The notes under the pieces were generated by a model. It saw only the letters and a list, made by a program, of their open reading frames with translations. It made no database searches and was not told where the DNA came from. The translations under genes and the position numbers were made by a program. Below are positions 6,904 to 13,521 of a DNA stretch of 13,521 nt, piece after piece (the stretch's first letter is position 1; each line of letters starts with the position of its first letter). Origin of the DNA: an uncultured Prevotella sp. (GTDB lineage: Bacteria > Bacteroidota > Bacteroidia > Bacteroidales > Bacteroidaceae); NCBI GenBank assembly GCA_900550635.1, contig URSZ01000060.1:1-13521 (forward strand), given 5' to 3'.

Positions 6904-9900
6904 ATGAGTAAAGAAAAGAAATTCATAACCTGTGATGGTAACCAGGCTGCCGCCCACATAGCATATATGTTCTCCGAGGTGGCTGCCATCTACCCCATCA
7001 CTCCTTCTTCGCCAATGGCAGAGCATGTTGACGAATGGGCGGCCGAAGGCCGGAAAAACCTCTTTGGCGACACTGTATCAGTGCAGGAAATGCAATCCGA
7101 AGGCGGTGCAGCCGGCGCAGTGCACGGCTCACTCCAGGCAGGTGCGCTCACCTCTACGTTTACAGCCTCGCAAGGGTTGCTTTTGATGATTCCCAACATG
7201 TACAAAATAGCAGGCGAACTGTTGCCCTGCGTTTTCCATGTTTCAGCACGTACCCTTGCGTCACACTCCCTTTGCATTTTCGGCGACCACAGCGACGTGA
7301 TGGCCTGCCGCCAGACAGGATTCGCAATGCTTTGCGAAGGCAGCGTACAGGAAGTTATGGATCTTTCCGCCGTTGCTCACCTTGCAACAATTGAAAGCCG
7401 CGTACCGTTCATCAATTTCTTCGACGGTTTCCGTACATCGCACGAATACCAGAAAATCGAAGTCATCAACGATGAAGACATGCGTCCGCTCATCAACCAG
7501 AAGGCACTCTCCGAATTCCGTGCACGCGCACTCTCTCCCGAGCACCCCGTTGCACGCGGCATGGCCGAGAACCCCGAAACATTCTTTGCACACCGCGAGA
7601 GCTGCAACCCATACTACGACGCCGTTCCGGCCATCGTAGAAAAATACATGAACGAACTCTCGAAAATTACCGGCCGAGAATACAAACTGTTCACCTATTA
7701 CGGTGCAGAAGACGCCGACCGCGTAATCATAGCAATGGGTTCCGTAACCGAAGCTGCCCGCGAAGCTATCGACTACTTGAACGCAAACGGCCAGAAAGTA
7801 GGTATGGTAAGCGTTCACCTTTACCGCCCGTTCTCTATCAAGCACCTGCTTGCAGCAATTCCCCAGACGGCAAAGCGCATAGCTGTGCTCGACCGCACCA
7901 AAGAGCCGGGAGCAGACGGCGAGCCGCTCTATCTCGATGTTCGCTCTGCTTTCTACGGCACAGACCGCAACCCGCTCATCGTAGGAGGCCGCTACGGATT
8001 GGGCAGCGCCGACACAACGCCGACCATGATTATCTCCGTGTTCGACAACCTTGCCCTTCCGCAGCCCAAAGACCACTTCACGCTCGGCATAGTAGACGAC
8101 GTTACTTTCACGTCGCTTCCTCTTGAAGAAGAAAAGGCACTCGGCGGCGAAGGAATCTTCGAAGCAAAATTCTACGGCCTCGGTGCCGACGGTACGGTAG
8201 GTGCAAACAAAAACTCCGTAAAGATTATCGGTGACAACACCAACAAATACTGCCAGGCATACTTCTCCTACGACTCCAAGAAGTCGGGAGGATTCACCTG
8301 CTCGCACCTGCGTTTCGGCGACACGCCAATACGTTCCACCTATCAAATCAAGACGCCTAACTTCGTAGCATGCCACGTTCAAGCTTACCTGCACATGTAC
8401 GACGTAACGCGCGGCCTTCGCAAGAACGGCACATTCCTTCTCAACACAATATGGGAAGGAGAGGAACTGGCAAAGAACCTGCCGAACCACGTAAAACGTT
8501 ATTTTGCACAAAACAACATAACGGTTTACTATATCAACGCTACAAAGATTGCCCAGGAGATTGGCCTCGGCAACCGCACCAATACTATCCTCCAGTCGGC
8601 ATTCTTCCGCATTACCGAGGTAATCCCCGTTGACCTGGCCGTAGAACAGATGAAGAAATTCATCGTAAAATCATACGGTAAGAAAGGCGAGGACGTGGTA
8701 AACAAGAACTACCAGGCAGTAGACCGCGGCGTAGAATACAAGAAGCTCGACATCGACCCGGCATGGGCAAACCTTCCAGACGATCCCGAAGTTGTACGCG
8801 ACGAGCCGGAATTCATCACCAACATTGTACGTCCTATTAATGCACAGAACGGAGACCTCCTGCCTGTTTCGGCTTACAAAGGCCTCGAAGACGGCACATG
8901 GGAACAAGGCACTTCGGCATACGAAAAACGTGGTGTGGCTACATTCGTTCCTGTTTGGAATCCCGATAACTGTATCCAGTGCAACAAGTGTGCATTCGTT
9001 TGCCCGCACGCTTGCATACGCCCATTCGTAATGACCGACGAGGAAGTAGCAGGCTTCAAGGGAGCAACGCTCGAAATGCTTGCACCGAAGACAATGAAGG
9101 GTATGCACTTCCGCCAGCAGGTTGGCGTGCTCGACTGCCTCGGCTGCGGCAACTGCGTTGACGTTTGCCCCGGAAAGAAAGGCGAGAAGGCACTTCAGAT
9201 GGTTCCCCTCGAAGGACAGGAAGCCGAAATCGAGAACTGGGAATACTGCACCAAGAAAGTTACGAGCAAGCAGAATCTTGTGGACGTCAAGCAAAGTCCG
9301 AAGAACTCGCAGTTCGCGACACCGTTGTTCGAGTTCTCGGGTGCATGCTCCGGTTGCGGCGAAACACCTTACGTAAAACTCATATCGCAGCTCTTCGGTG
9401 ACCGCCAGATGGTTTCCAATGCTACAGGCTGCTCGTCGATATACTCCGGTTCTATACCTTCCACACCGTATTGCAAGAACGAAAAGGGACAAGGCCCCGC
9501 TTGGGCTAACTCGCTGTTCGAAGACTTCTGCGAATTCGGCATGGGTATGGCTTTGGCCAACAAGAAAATGCGCAACCGCATACAGGATATACTCGAGCAC
9601 CAGCTGGGTTGCGAGAACGCATGCGACGAATACAAGGCAGCAGCCAAGGAATGGATTGAAAACCGCGAGGACGCTGAAGGTTCACGCGCTGCAGCCGAGA
9701 AACTCATACCGTTCATTGAGGCAAACAAGGAAAAATGCCAGAAATGTGCACAGCTTGCCGAAATGGAGCACTACCTCACCAAGCGCAGCCATTGGATTAT
9801 CGGCGGCGACGGTGCAAGCTACGACATAGGCTACGGAGGTCTCGACCACGTGCTTGCTTCGGGCGAAGACGTGAACATCCTCGTGCTAGACACCGAGGTT

Positions 9901-10452
9901 TACTCCAACACCGGCGGCCAGGCTTCGAAGGCTACGCCTATCGGTGCTATCGCACAGTTCGCTGCAAGCGGCAAACGCATTACCAAGAAAGACCTCGGCC
10001 TCATGCAGACCACCTACGGATACGTTTACGTTGCACAGGTTGCAATGGGCGCCGACCAGGCACAGTGCCTCAAGGCATTCCGCGAGGCCGAAGCCTACAA
10101 AGGCCCGTCGCTCATCATCTGCTACGCTCCGTGTATCAACCACGGCCTCAAGATTAAGGGCGGCATGGGACGCTCGCAGGCCGAAGAGGCACGCGCCGTA
10201 GAATGCGGATACTGGCACCTGTGGCGCTTCAACCCCGAACTCGAAGCAGAGGGCAAGAATCCGTTCACGCTCGACTCCAAAGAGCCGGATTGGAGCAAGT
10301 TCCAAGACTTCCTCATGGGCGAAGTACGTTACCTGTCGCTCAAGAAAGCACGCCCCGCAGAGGCGCAGGAACTTTTCGACGCTGCCGAAACAGCTGCCAA
10401 GAAACGTTACGCAACATACGTGCGCAAGAGCAAGGAAGATTGGTCGCTCTAA
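6904..10452 (+). CDS. nifJ: Pyruvate:ferredoxin (flavodoxin) oxidoreductase
   Basis: A 1182-residue single-chain PFOR, full length for the family. It oxidises pyruvate with CoA to acetyl-CoA and CO2, passing electrons to ferredoxin or flavodoxin; cytoplasmic, central to anaerobic metabolism. Domains in order: the POR N-terminal domain with YPITPSSPMAEH (30-41) and the pyruvate/TPP region around EMQSEGGAAGA; the CoA-binding domain II; the gamma-type domain; a 2x[4Fe-4S] ferredoxin domain with C690-x2-C693-x2-C696-x3-C700 and C745-x2-C748-x2-C751-x3-C755; and the C-terminal TPP domain with the proximal cluster ligands C815, C818, C843 and C1077 and a TPP/Mg motif beginning GGDG at about 967. 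All twelve cluster cysteines are present. Codon choice (more GTT, CTT, GCT) differs from its neighbours, as expected for a highly expressed gene. The 47-nt leader is G-poor and has no clear Shine-Dalgarno site or promoter. A strong terminator follows. Confidence 0.98.
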   Translation: MSKEKKFITCDGNQAAAHIAYMFSEVAAIYPITPSSPMAEHVDEWAAEGRKNLFGDTVSVQEMQSEGGAAGAVHGSLQAGALTSTFTASQGLLLMIPNMYKIAGELLPCVFHVSARTLASHSLCIFGDHSDVMACRQTGFAMLCEGSVQEVMDLSAVAHLATIESRVPFINFFDGFRTSHEYQKIEVINDEDMRPLINQKALSEFRARALSPEHPVARGMAENPETFFAHRESCNPYYDAVPAIVEKYMNELSKITGREYKLFTYYGAEDADRVIIAMGSVTEAAREAIDYLNANGQKVGMVSVHLYRPFSIKHLLAAIPQTAKRIAVLDRTKEPGADGEPLYLDVRSAFYGTDRNPLIVGGRYGLGSADTTPTMIISVFDNLALPQPKDHFTLGIVDDVTFTSLPLEEEKALGGEGIFEAKFYGLGADGTVGANKNSVKIIGDNTNKYCQAYFSYDSKKSGGFTCSHLRFGDTPIRSTYQIKTPNFVACHVQAYLHMYDVTRGLRKNGTFLLNTIWEGEELAKNLPNHVKRYFAQNNITVYYINATKIAQEIGLGNRTNTILQSAFFRITEVIPVDLAVEQMKKFIVKSYGKKGEDVVNKNYQAVDRGVEYKKLDIDPAWANLPDDPEVVRDEPEFITNIVRPINAQNGDLLPVSAYKGLEDGTWEQGTSAYEKRGVATFVPVWNPDNCIQCNKCAFVCPHACIRPFVMTDEEVAGFKGATLEMLAPKTMKGMHFRQQVGVLDCLGCGNCVDVCPGKKGEKALQMVPLEGQEAEIENWEYCTKKVTSKQNLVDVKQSPKNSQFATPLFEFSGACSGCGETPYVKLISQLFGDRQMVSNATGCSSIYSGSIPSTPYCKNEKGQGPAWANSLFEDFCEFGMGMALANKKMRNRIQDILEHQLGCENACDEYKAAAKEWIENREDAEGSRAAAEKLIPFIEANKEKCQKCAQLAEMEHYLTKRSHWIIGGDGASYDIGYGGLDHVLASGEDVNILVLDTEVYSNTGGQASKATPIGAIAQFAASGKRITKKDLGLMQTTYGYVYVAQVAMGADQAQCLKAFREAEAYKGPSLIICYAPCINHGLKIKGGMGRSQAEEARAVECGYWHLWRFNPELEAEGKNPFTLDSKEPDWSKFQDFLMGEVRYLSLKKARPAEAQELFDAAETAAKKRYATYVRKSKEDWSL

Positions 10453-10483
10453 GCTGCCGGCCTGACAGAAAACCATAATTACG

Positions 10484-10525
10484 AAGCCACCCGGAGACCT
10501 TACGGACTCCGGGTGGCTTTTATTT
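10484..10525 (+). terminator. Intrinsic terminator of nifJ
   Basis: Perfect 13-bp stem: AAGCCACCCGGAG at 10484-10496 pairs with CTCCGGGTGGCTT at 10507-10519, around a 10-nt loop, followed by a T-rich tract (TTTATTT). It begins 32 nt after the nifJ stop. The G+C-rich stem and T tract make it a textbook Rho-independent terminator, in contrast to the AT-rich repeat hairpins elsewhere in the window. Confidence 0.93.
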
Positions 10526-10713
10526 GCACTCATCCGAACAACTCCGATACACGGCCGGCATACTACCGTGCCCCGGCCGTACATACTGAGGCGCGGCAAA
10601 GAAATGTCACCATGAAAACCAGCCGGAACGCGAAGGGGAAAAAGTGAAAAATGAAAACGGACAAAAAGGGCGCACCTTGCCGCGCACTTCTTTATACCCT
10701 TCTAAGAGAAAAG

Positions 10714-10771
10714 AAAAAAAAGGTCTGAGAAAATTTAAAATATGTCTGAGATATTTCAAAATTCCTCAGAC
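10714..10771 (-). terminator. Possible terminator of the WbqC-like operon (minus strand, uses repeat copy 3)
   Basis: Read on the minus strand, the left arm GTCTGAG (plus 10765-10771) can pair with CTCAGAC at plus 10744-10750 or with the more distant copy at plus 10723-10729. The distant copy is separated by one C from a run of eight T residues (plus A8, 10714-10721). This lies 40 nt after the WbqC-like stop at 10811. The loop of the distal pairing is long, so this is a candidate only. Confidence 0.4.
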
Positions 10772-10780
10772 ATATTTTTT
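10723..10780. repeat. Dispersed 21-nt-period hairpin element, copy 3 (compensated stem)
   Basis: Perfect 14-bp stem, AAAATATGTCTGAG at 10737-10750 with CTCAGACATATTTT at 10765-10778, a 14-nt loop at 10751-10764 and a T run to 10780. Compared with copies 1 and 2 the loop-closing pair is G:C instead of C:G, changed on both arms so pairing is kept, while the short right-arm palindrome of the other copies is destroyed. The 21-nt units start at 10723, 10744 and 10765. It sits between the convergent nifJ and WbqC-like genes, well past the separate nifJ terminator. Confidence 0.85.
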
Positions 10781-10810
10781 CCACCGTCAAAGGCCTGTGT
10801 TTACGGACGT

Positions 10811-11539
10811 TTAGCCGTGTCTGTTTTCGGGCATGTAAACCGTGCGACATAATGCCCCGTTTTGCAGACATCCGAGGTCACACGCCATAGCGGGAGCGCC
10901 GTCGCTGCAAATACTTTTATGCAACACTATAAGTGCTTCGGGCCCTTCGTTGAACAGGAGGTCGGCTATGCTCAGGTTCGGGCGGAAGCCGTTGCGCGCG
11001 GCAAAAACCTGGTAATACGGCTGCACGCAGAACGCCGCGTCGCTGTCGAACGCACGTTTGGGATGTATAGTATCGCGGAAATCGTCAGCCCCCAGCGCTG
11101 CCGCGTCGGCATAATCCGATGTCCTTGCCATATTCACGTCCAGCCCGAGCAGGTGGCACACCGTATCGCACAGTTGCTCGTTGAAGTCGATGAGGAAATC
11201 GAATTTACGCTCATAAAACGGACGGAAATCATCGGCGTAATACTCAAAGAAGGGACTGTTTTCGTAAGCACTGACCAGCGACAGCCAATGCAAGTGCTGC
11301 CATGCCCCATGGCTGCTTATGCGCACGTCGCGCATGAATGTCTTCGGCTTACCGTCGAGCTCCACCGGCACAGTCAAAGCCTGTGTGCCCGCCTGTGTGG
11401 CTATGACGCAGCGGTTGCGGTAAGTCTGTTTCATGTAATGGTCGTGCTGCTCCACAAGTACTTCAGGATACAGCAACATCTTCGAATAATACTGCACGGG
11501 AGCAAGATATGCCGACGACAACAATACTTTGCCTTTCAT
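10811..11539 (-). CDS. WbqC-like family protein
   Basis: A 242-residue protein from the ATG at 11537-11539; a longer in-frame reading to 11716 only covers the end of the upstream gene. It starts MKGKVLLSSAYLAPVQYYSK, the usual beginning of the WbqC family, with further family-like stretches at 80-101 (WQHLHWLSLVSAYENSPFFE region) and 175-200 (YYQVF...GFRPNLSIADLLFNEGP). WbqC-like proteins are found in polysaccharide and O-antigen loci and have been suggested to act in amino-sugar biosynthesis; the reaction is not established. After residue 205 comes a tail of about 37 residues with four cysteines (211, 220, 224, 231) that I do not recognise as part of the family core. AAGG lies about 6 nt before the start. 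The gene starts 11 nt after the upstream signal-peptidase-like gene and is probably the last of its operon. Confidence 0.85.
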   Translation of the reverse strand: MKGKVLLSSAYLAPVQYYSKMLLYPEVLVEQHDHYMKQTYRNRCVIATQAGTQALTVPVELDGKPKTFMRDVRISSHGAWQHLHWLSLVSAYENSPFFEYYADDFRPFYERKFDFLIDFNEQLCDTVCHLLGLDVNMARTSDYADAAALGADDFRDTIHPKRAFDSDAAFCVQPYYQVFAARNGFRPNLSIADLLFNEGPEALIVLHKSICSDGAPAMACDLGCLQNGALCRTVYMPENRHG

Positions 11540-11550
11540 AAATGCCTTGG

Positions 11551-12285
11551 TCAGGGAGAACAAAAAAACCTGCCCTTGCGGAACATGCGGTAAAAAGGTT
11601 CCTCGGGGTCTATTGAATAAAGTATGCTTGACACGCGCCCTATAAGGTGCGTCTCGGGCACGAAACCGAACCTGCGCGAGTCGTACAGGTTGTACTGGTC
11701 GCCCGAATATACCCAATAATAATTCTGTGTGAAAGTTATGAAACGCGCCGCGTGCCCGTCAATGAACAGCGTGTCGCCGTACATCACTGCCGAATGGCAC
11801 GGCTCGTGCAGGTTTATGGTATTGCACAGCAGCCTGGCATTGGCCGGTGTGACTTCAACCCTTGCCCCCTTTGCCGGAACAACGAAAGCATTCACCCTGC
11901 GGCTATGCGGCCCCCCGAAAACGAGAACCCGTTCGGGAGTAAGCCTCACCGTGTCGCCCGGCAGGAACACGCACTTGCCTATCATCACCGGGCGGTCGGC
12001 CACATCGTTTGCCGTATCCGACGGAAGGTTGAAAGCCATCCATTCGCCCCGGGCGGGAGAGCCGCTCCCTATGCGGTGATGCCCGAGCGAACTCATGAAA
12101 GGCAGGCGCGAGCCGTAACTCATGCGCGACACCAGCAAGTGGTCGCCGGCAAGGAAAGTGCGCCCCGCGCGAGGGGACATCACGGTAAACTGTGCCGCGA
12201 CGAACTGCCATACAAGCAAAAGCAAAACACCTGTAACGGCAAGAGCGATAACTATCCTCAATACTCCTTTCTTCATTGCCGGCAT
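11551..12285 (-). CDS. S26 signal-peptidase-like protein without catalytic Ser and Lys (pseudoenzyme)
   Basis: A 244-residue protein with one N-terminal membrane anchor (about 9-31), followed by a signal peptidase I fold. Family landmarks remain: T43-x-L-x-G-D48, LVSRMSYGSR (51-60), CVFLPGDTV (105-113), YYWVYSGDQ (189-197) and DSRRFGFVP (202-210). Anchoring the alignment on the G-D pair and on the intact paralogue next door puts Arg39 where the catalytic Ser should be (VMSPRAG against IPSSSLE) and Gly103 where the catalytic Lys should be (MIGKCVFLPG against YVKRCVGLPG). The Ser-Lys dyad is thus absent, while the open reading frame is complete, which argues against simple decay. It may be a regulator or a partner of the active enzyme; this is inference. 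The start could equally be M4 at 12276. It lies 71 nt after the active paralogue's stop and 11 nt before the WbqC-like start. Confidence 0.82.
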   Translation of the reverse strand: MPAMKKGVLRIVIALAVTGVLLLLVWQFVAAQFTVMSPRAGRTFLAGDHLLVSRMSYGSRLPFMSSLGHHRIGSGSPARGEWMAFNLPSDTANDVADRPVMIGKCVFLPGDTVRLTPERVLVFGGPHSRRVNAFVVPAKGARVEVTPANARLLCNTINLHEPCHSAVMYGDTLFIDGHAARFITFTQNYYWVYSGDQYNLYDSRRFGFVPETHLIGRVSSILYSIDPEEPFYRMFRKGRFFCSP

Positions 12286-12356
12286 AATTGCTGCAACGCC
12301 GCCGCCCCGTTTCCGGACGGCCTATACTGCACAGCGCGGCCCGCAGGCCGTGCGCC

Positions 12357-13521
12357 TTACTTTATATCATCCACCCAGCGCAACAGGCGCGACCAACGAA
12401 TCTTGCCGTCGAACCAACCGTAGTCCTTATCGAGCGACAACCATACGAATACAGGCTTGCCTACAATATGGTCCTCGGGAACGAATCCCCAGAAACGCGA
12501 ATCGGCCGAACGGTCGCGGTTATCGCCCATCATCCAATAGTAGTCCATCTTGAACGTGTAGCTGTCGGCAGGTTTGTCGTTGATGTATATACGTCCGTCG
12601 CGCACTTCGAGTTTGTTGTGCTCGTACACGCGAATCGGGCGTTCGTAAAGCGCGAGGTTTTCTTTCGTTAGTTTGAGTGTGGCGCCGCGTTTCGGAATCC
12701 AGACAGGCCCGTAGTCGTGGCACGTCCAGTTGTGCACGGCATTGAGCGGGTAAAGCCCTTCGGCGAAAGGCGGTGCAAGCTGAATGCTTTCCACGAGGTC
12801 GGAGCGCGATTTGAGCACCTTCAAGGCGTGGTTGGTAAGCGGCATGTAGCGTGTCATCGGGTCTACGGGCGAAGCCTCGCTCAGGTCTTCCTGCGTAATG
12901 CCGAGTTCCTTGAGCAAGTCAGTCGCGGGTGCGGCCTTGAACTTCACGATATAGCCGTATTGCACGTTGTCGGGCTCTTTGTTGGGTTTGCCGTCGAGGT
13001 AAACAATGCGGTCTCTTATCTGCAAGGTCTGTCCGGGCAGGCCGACGCAACGCTTTACGTAAAACTCGCGGTGGTCAATGGGGCGGCTTATCACCTTGCC
13101 GAACATCTCGGGGTGCTCGAGCACATACTCACGCCCGGCGGCGTACTGCTGCTCAAACACGGCGCGCTGTTGTTCCCACGGAAGCGAATCCATGTCCATT
13201 ACGGGATATATCTCGCGCCCCACCTGGTAGCATATCCCGTAGAAGTCGCTGTTCTGCTGCGCAAGCGCCACGGTGTCGCCCGAGGGATAGTTGAAAACCA
13301 CGATGTCGTTGAGCTTCACTTTACCGAAGCCCTTGACACGCTCATAGTTCCACGACGGTTTCTCGATGTACGACTTGCAGCCCAACACGGGCAGCGTGTT
13401 TGACACCAGAGGCATTGACAGCGGCGTGATGGGCTTGCGCGAGCCGTAGCTCATCTTGCTCACAAAGAGGTAATCGCCCGTGAGAAGGCTCTTTTCGAGA
13501 GAGGACGAAGGTATTACGTAG
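12357..13521 (-). CDS. lepB: Signal peptidase I (partial; N-terminus beyond the window)
   Basis: 387 codons are visible, from the TAA at 12357-12359 to the right edge. Reading continues past the internal GTG at 13463 to the edge without a stop. The first visible residues include IPSSSLEKSLLTGDYLFVSK, so the nucleophile is the third Ser, encoded at 13500-13502, with Leu in place of the usual Met after it. The general-base Lys lies in FYVKRCVGLPG (Lys codon 13053-13055), and the C-terminal box reads YYWMMGDNRDRSADSRFWGFVP. The enzyme cleaves signal peptides from exported proteins at the periplasmic face of the inner membrane. The inserts between the boxes make it long, as is usual in Bacteroidota. 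Only the N-terminal anchor and the residues before the Ser box are missing. In related genomes, as I recall, dapB often lies upstream; that cannot be checked here. Confidence 0.95.
   Translation of the reverse strand, partial: YVIPSSSLEKSLLTGDYLFVSKMSYGSRKPITPLSMPLVSNTLPVLGCKSYIEKPSWNYERVKGFGKVKLNDIVVFNYPSGDTVALAQQNSDFYGICYQVGREIYPVMDMDSLPWEQQRAVFEQQYAAGREYVLEHPEMFGKVISRPIDHREFYVKRCVGLPGQTLQIRDRIVYLDGKPNKEPDNVQYGYIVKFKAAPATDLLKELGITQEDLSEASPVDPMTRYMPLTNHALKVLKSRSDLVESIQLAPPFAEGLYPLNAVHNWTCHDYGPVWIPKRGATLKLTKENLALYERPIRVYEHNKLEVRDGRIYINDKPADSYTFKMDYYWMMGDNRDRSADSRFWGFVPEDHIVGKPVFVWLSLDKDYGWFDGKIRWSRLLRWVDDIK

Larger units (their letters stand above)
10453..10810. other. Intergenic region between nifJ and the convergent WbqC-like gene
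   Basis: This 358-bp gap contains the nifJ terminator (10484-10525), repeat copy 3 (10723-10780) and an A8 tract immediately before it (10714-10721). The stretch 10526-10713 is purine-rich around 10625-10670 but shows no credible ORF, RNA gene or hairpin. Confidence 0.6.

Noticed and set aside
7261..8511. Long minus-strand open frame inside nifJ
   Set aside because: Antisense to highly conserved PFOR sequence; its translation shows no recognisable domain.
11540..11716. N-terminal extension of the WbqC-like protein
   Set aside because: It overlaps the end of the signal-peptidase-like gene, reads as Arg/Pro-rich shadow sequence, and family proteins begin at the ATG at 11539.
11551..12285. Signal-peptidase-like gene as a decayed pseudogene
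   Set aside because: The frame is intact over 244 codons with conserved structural boxes and close gene spacing; loss is confined to catalytic positions and a few nearby residues.
12357..13463. GTG at 13463 as the real start of lepB
   Set aside because: The same frame continues to the window edge and encodes the essential Ser box (IPSSSLEKS) upstream of that GTG.

Overview
The window looks like a chromosomal segment of a Bacteroidales bacterium (phylum Bacteroidota); the genus cannot be fixed from the sequence. Three lines support this. Three intergenic sites match the Bacteroidota promoter pattern (TTTG, 20-21 bp, TAnnTTTG). The gene set is typical of the group: GT2 plus LAB_N, a TonB-domain periplasmic protein, an AAA ATPase ending in IPLWLFGFLY, a single-chain pyruvate:ferredoxin oxidoreductase, and tandem signal peptidases next to a WbqC-like gene. 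Few genes have strong Shine-Dalgarno sites. No tRNA, rRNA, CRISPR array, transposase or phage gene was seen.

Layout. 1-940 (+): the 3' end of a polyprenyl-phosphate-type glycosyltransferase, then a small membrane protein with two LAB_N repeats. 1135-2343 (-): a secreted protein with MORN-like repeats and a TonB C-terminal domain, visibly AT-richer than its surroundings. 2500-5327 (+): a probable operon of a second GT2 glycosyltransferase, radC, a DUF59/MIP18 Fe-S assembly protein and lpxH. 5675-6856 (+): an AAA ATPase with degenerate catalytic motifs and its own promoter. 6904-10452 (+): nifJ, followed by a strong intrinsic terminator. 10811-13521 (-): a WbqC-like protein, a signal-peptidase-like protein lacking the catalytic Ser and Lys, and an apparently active signal peptidase I that runs off the window.

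Shared themes are envelope building (two glycosyltransferases, LAB_N, LpxH, WbqC, signal peptidases) and anaerobic energy metabolism with Fe-S handling (PFOR, DUF59).

The most unusual signals are three. A dispersed intergenic element occurs three times (974-1031, 5372-5430, 10723-10780): a perfect 14-bp inverted repeat with a 14-nt loop, a compensatory base-pair change in one copy, and an underlying 21-nt period. A pseudo-signal-peptidase sits directly downstream of an intact paralogue. An AAA ATPase has Gln in place of the Walker B Glu. None of these is proven to be a new system; each can be tested by comparative genomics.
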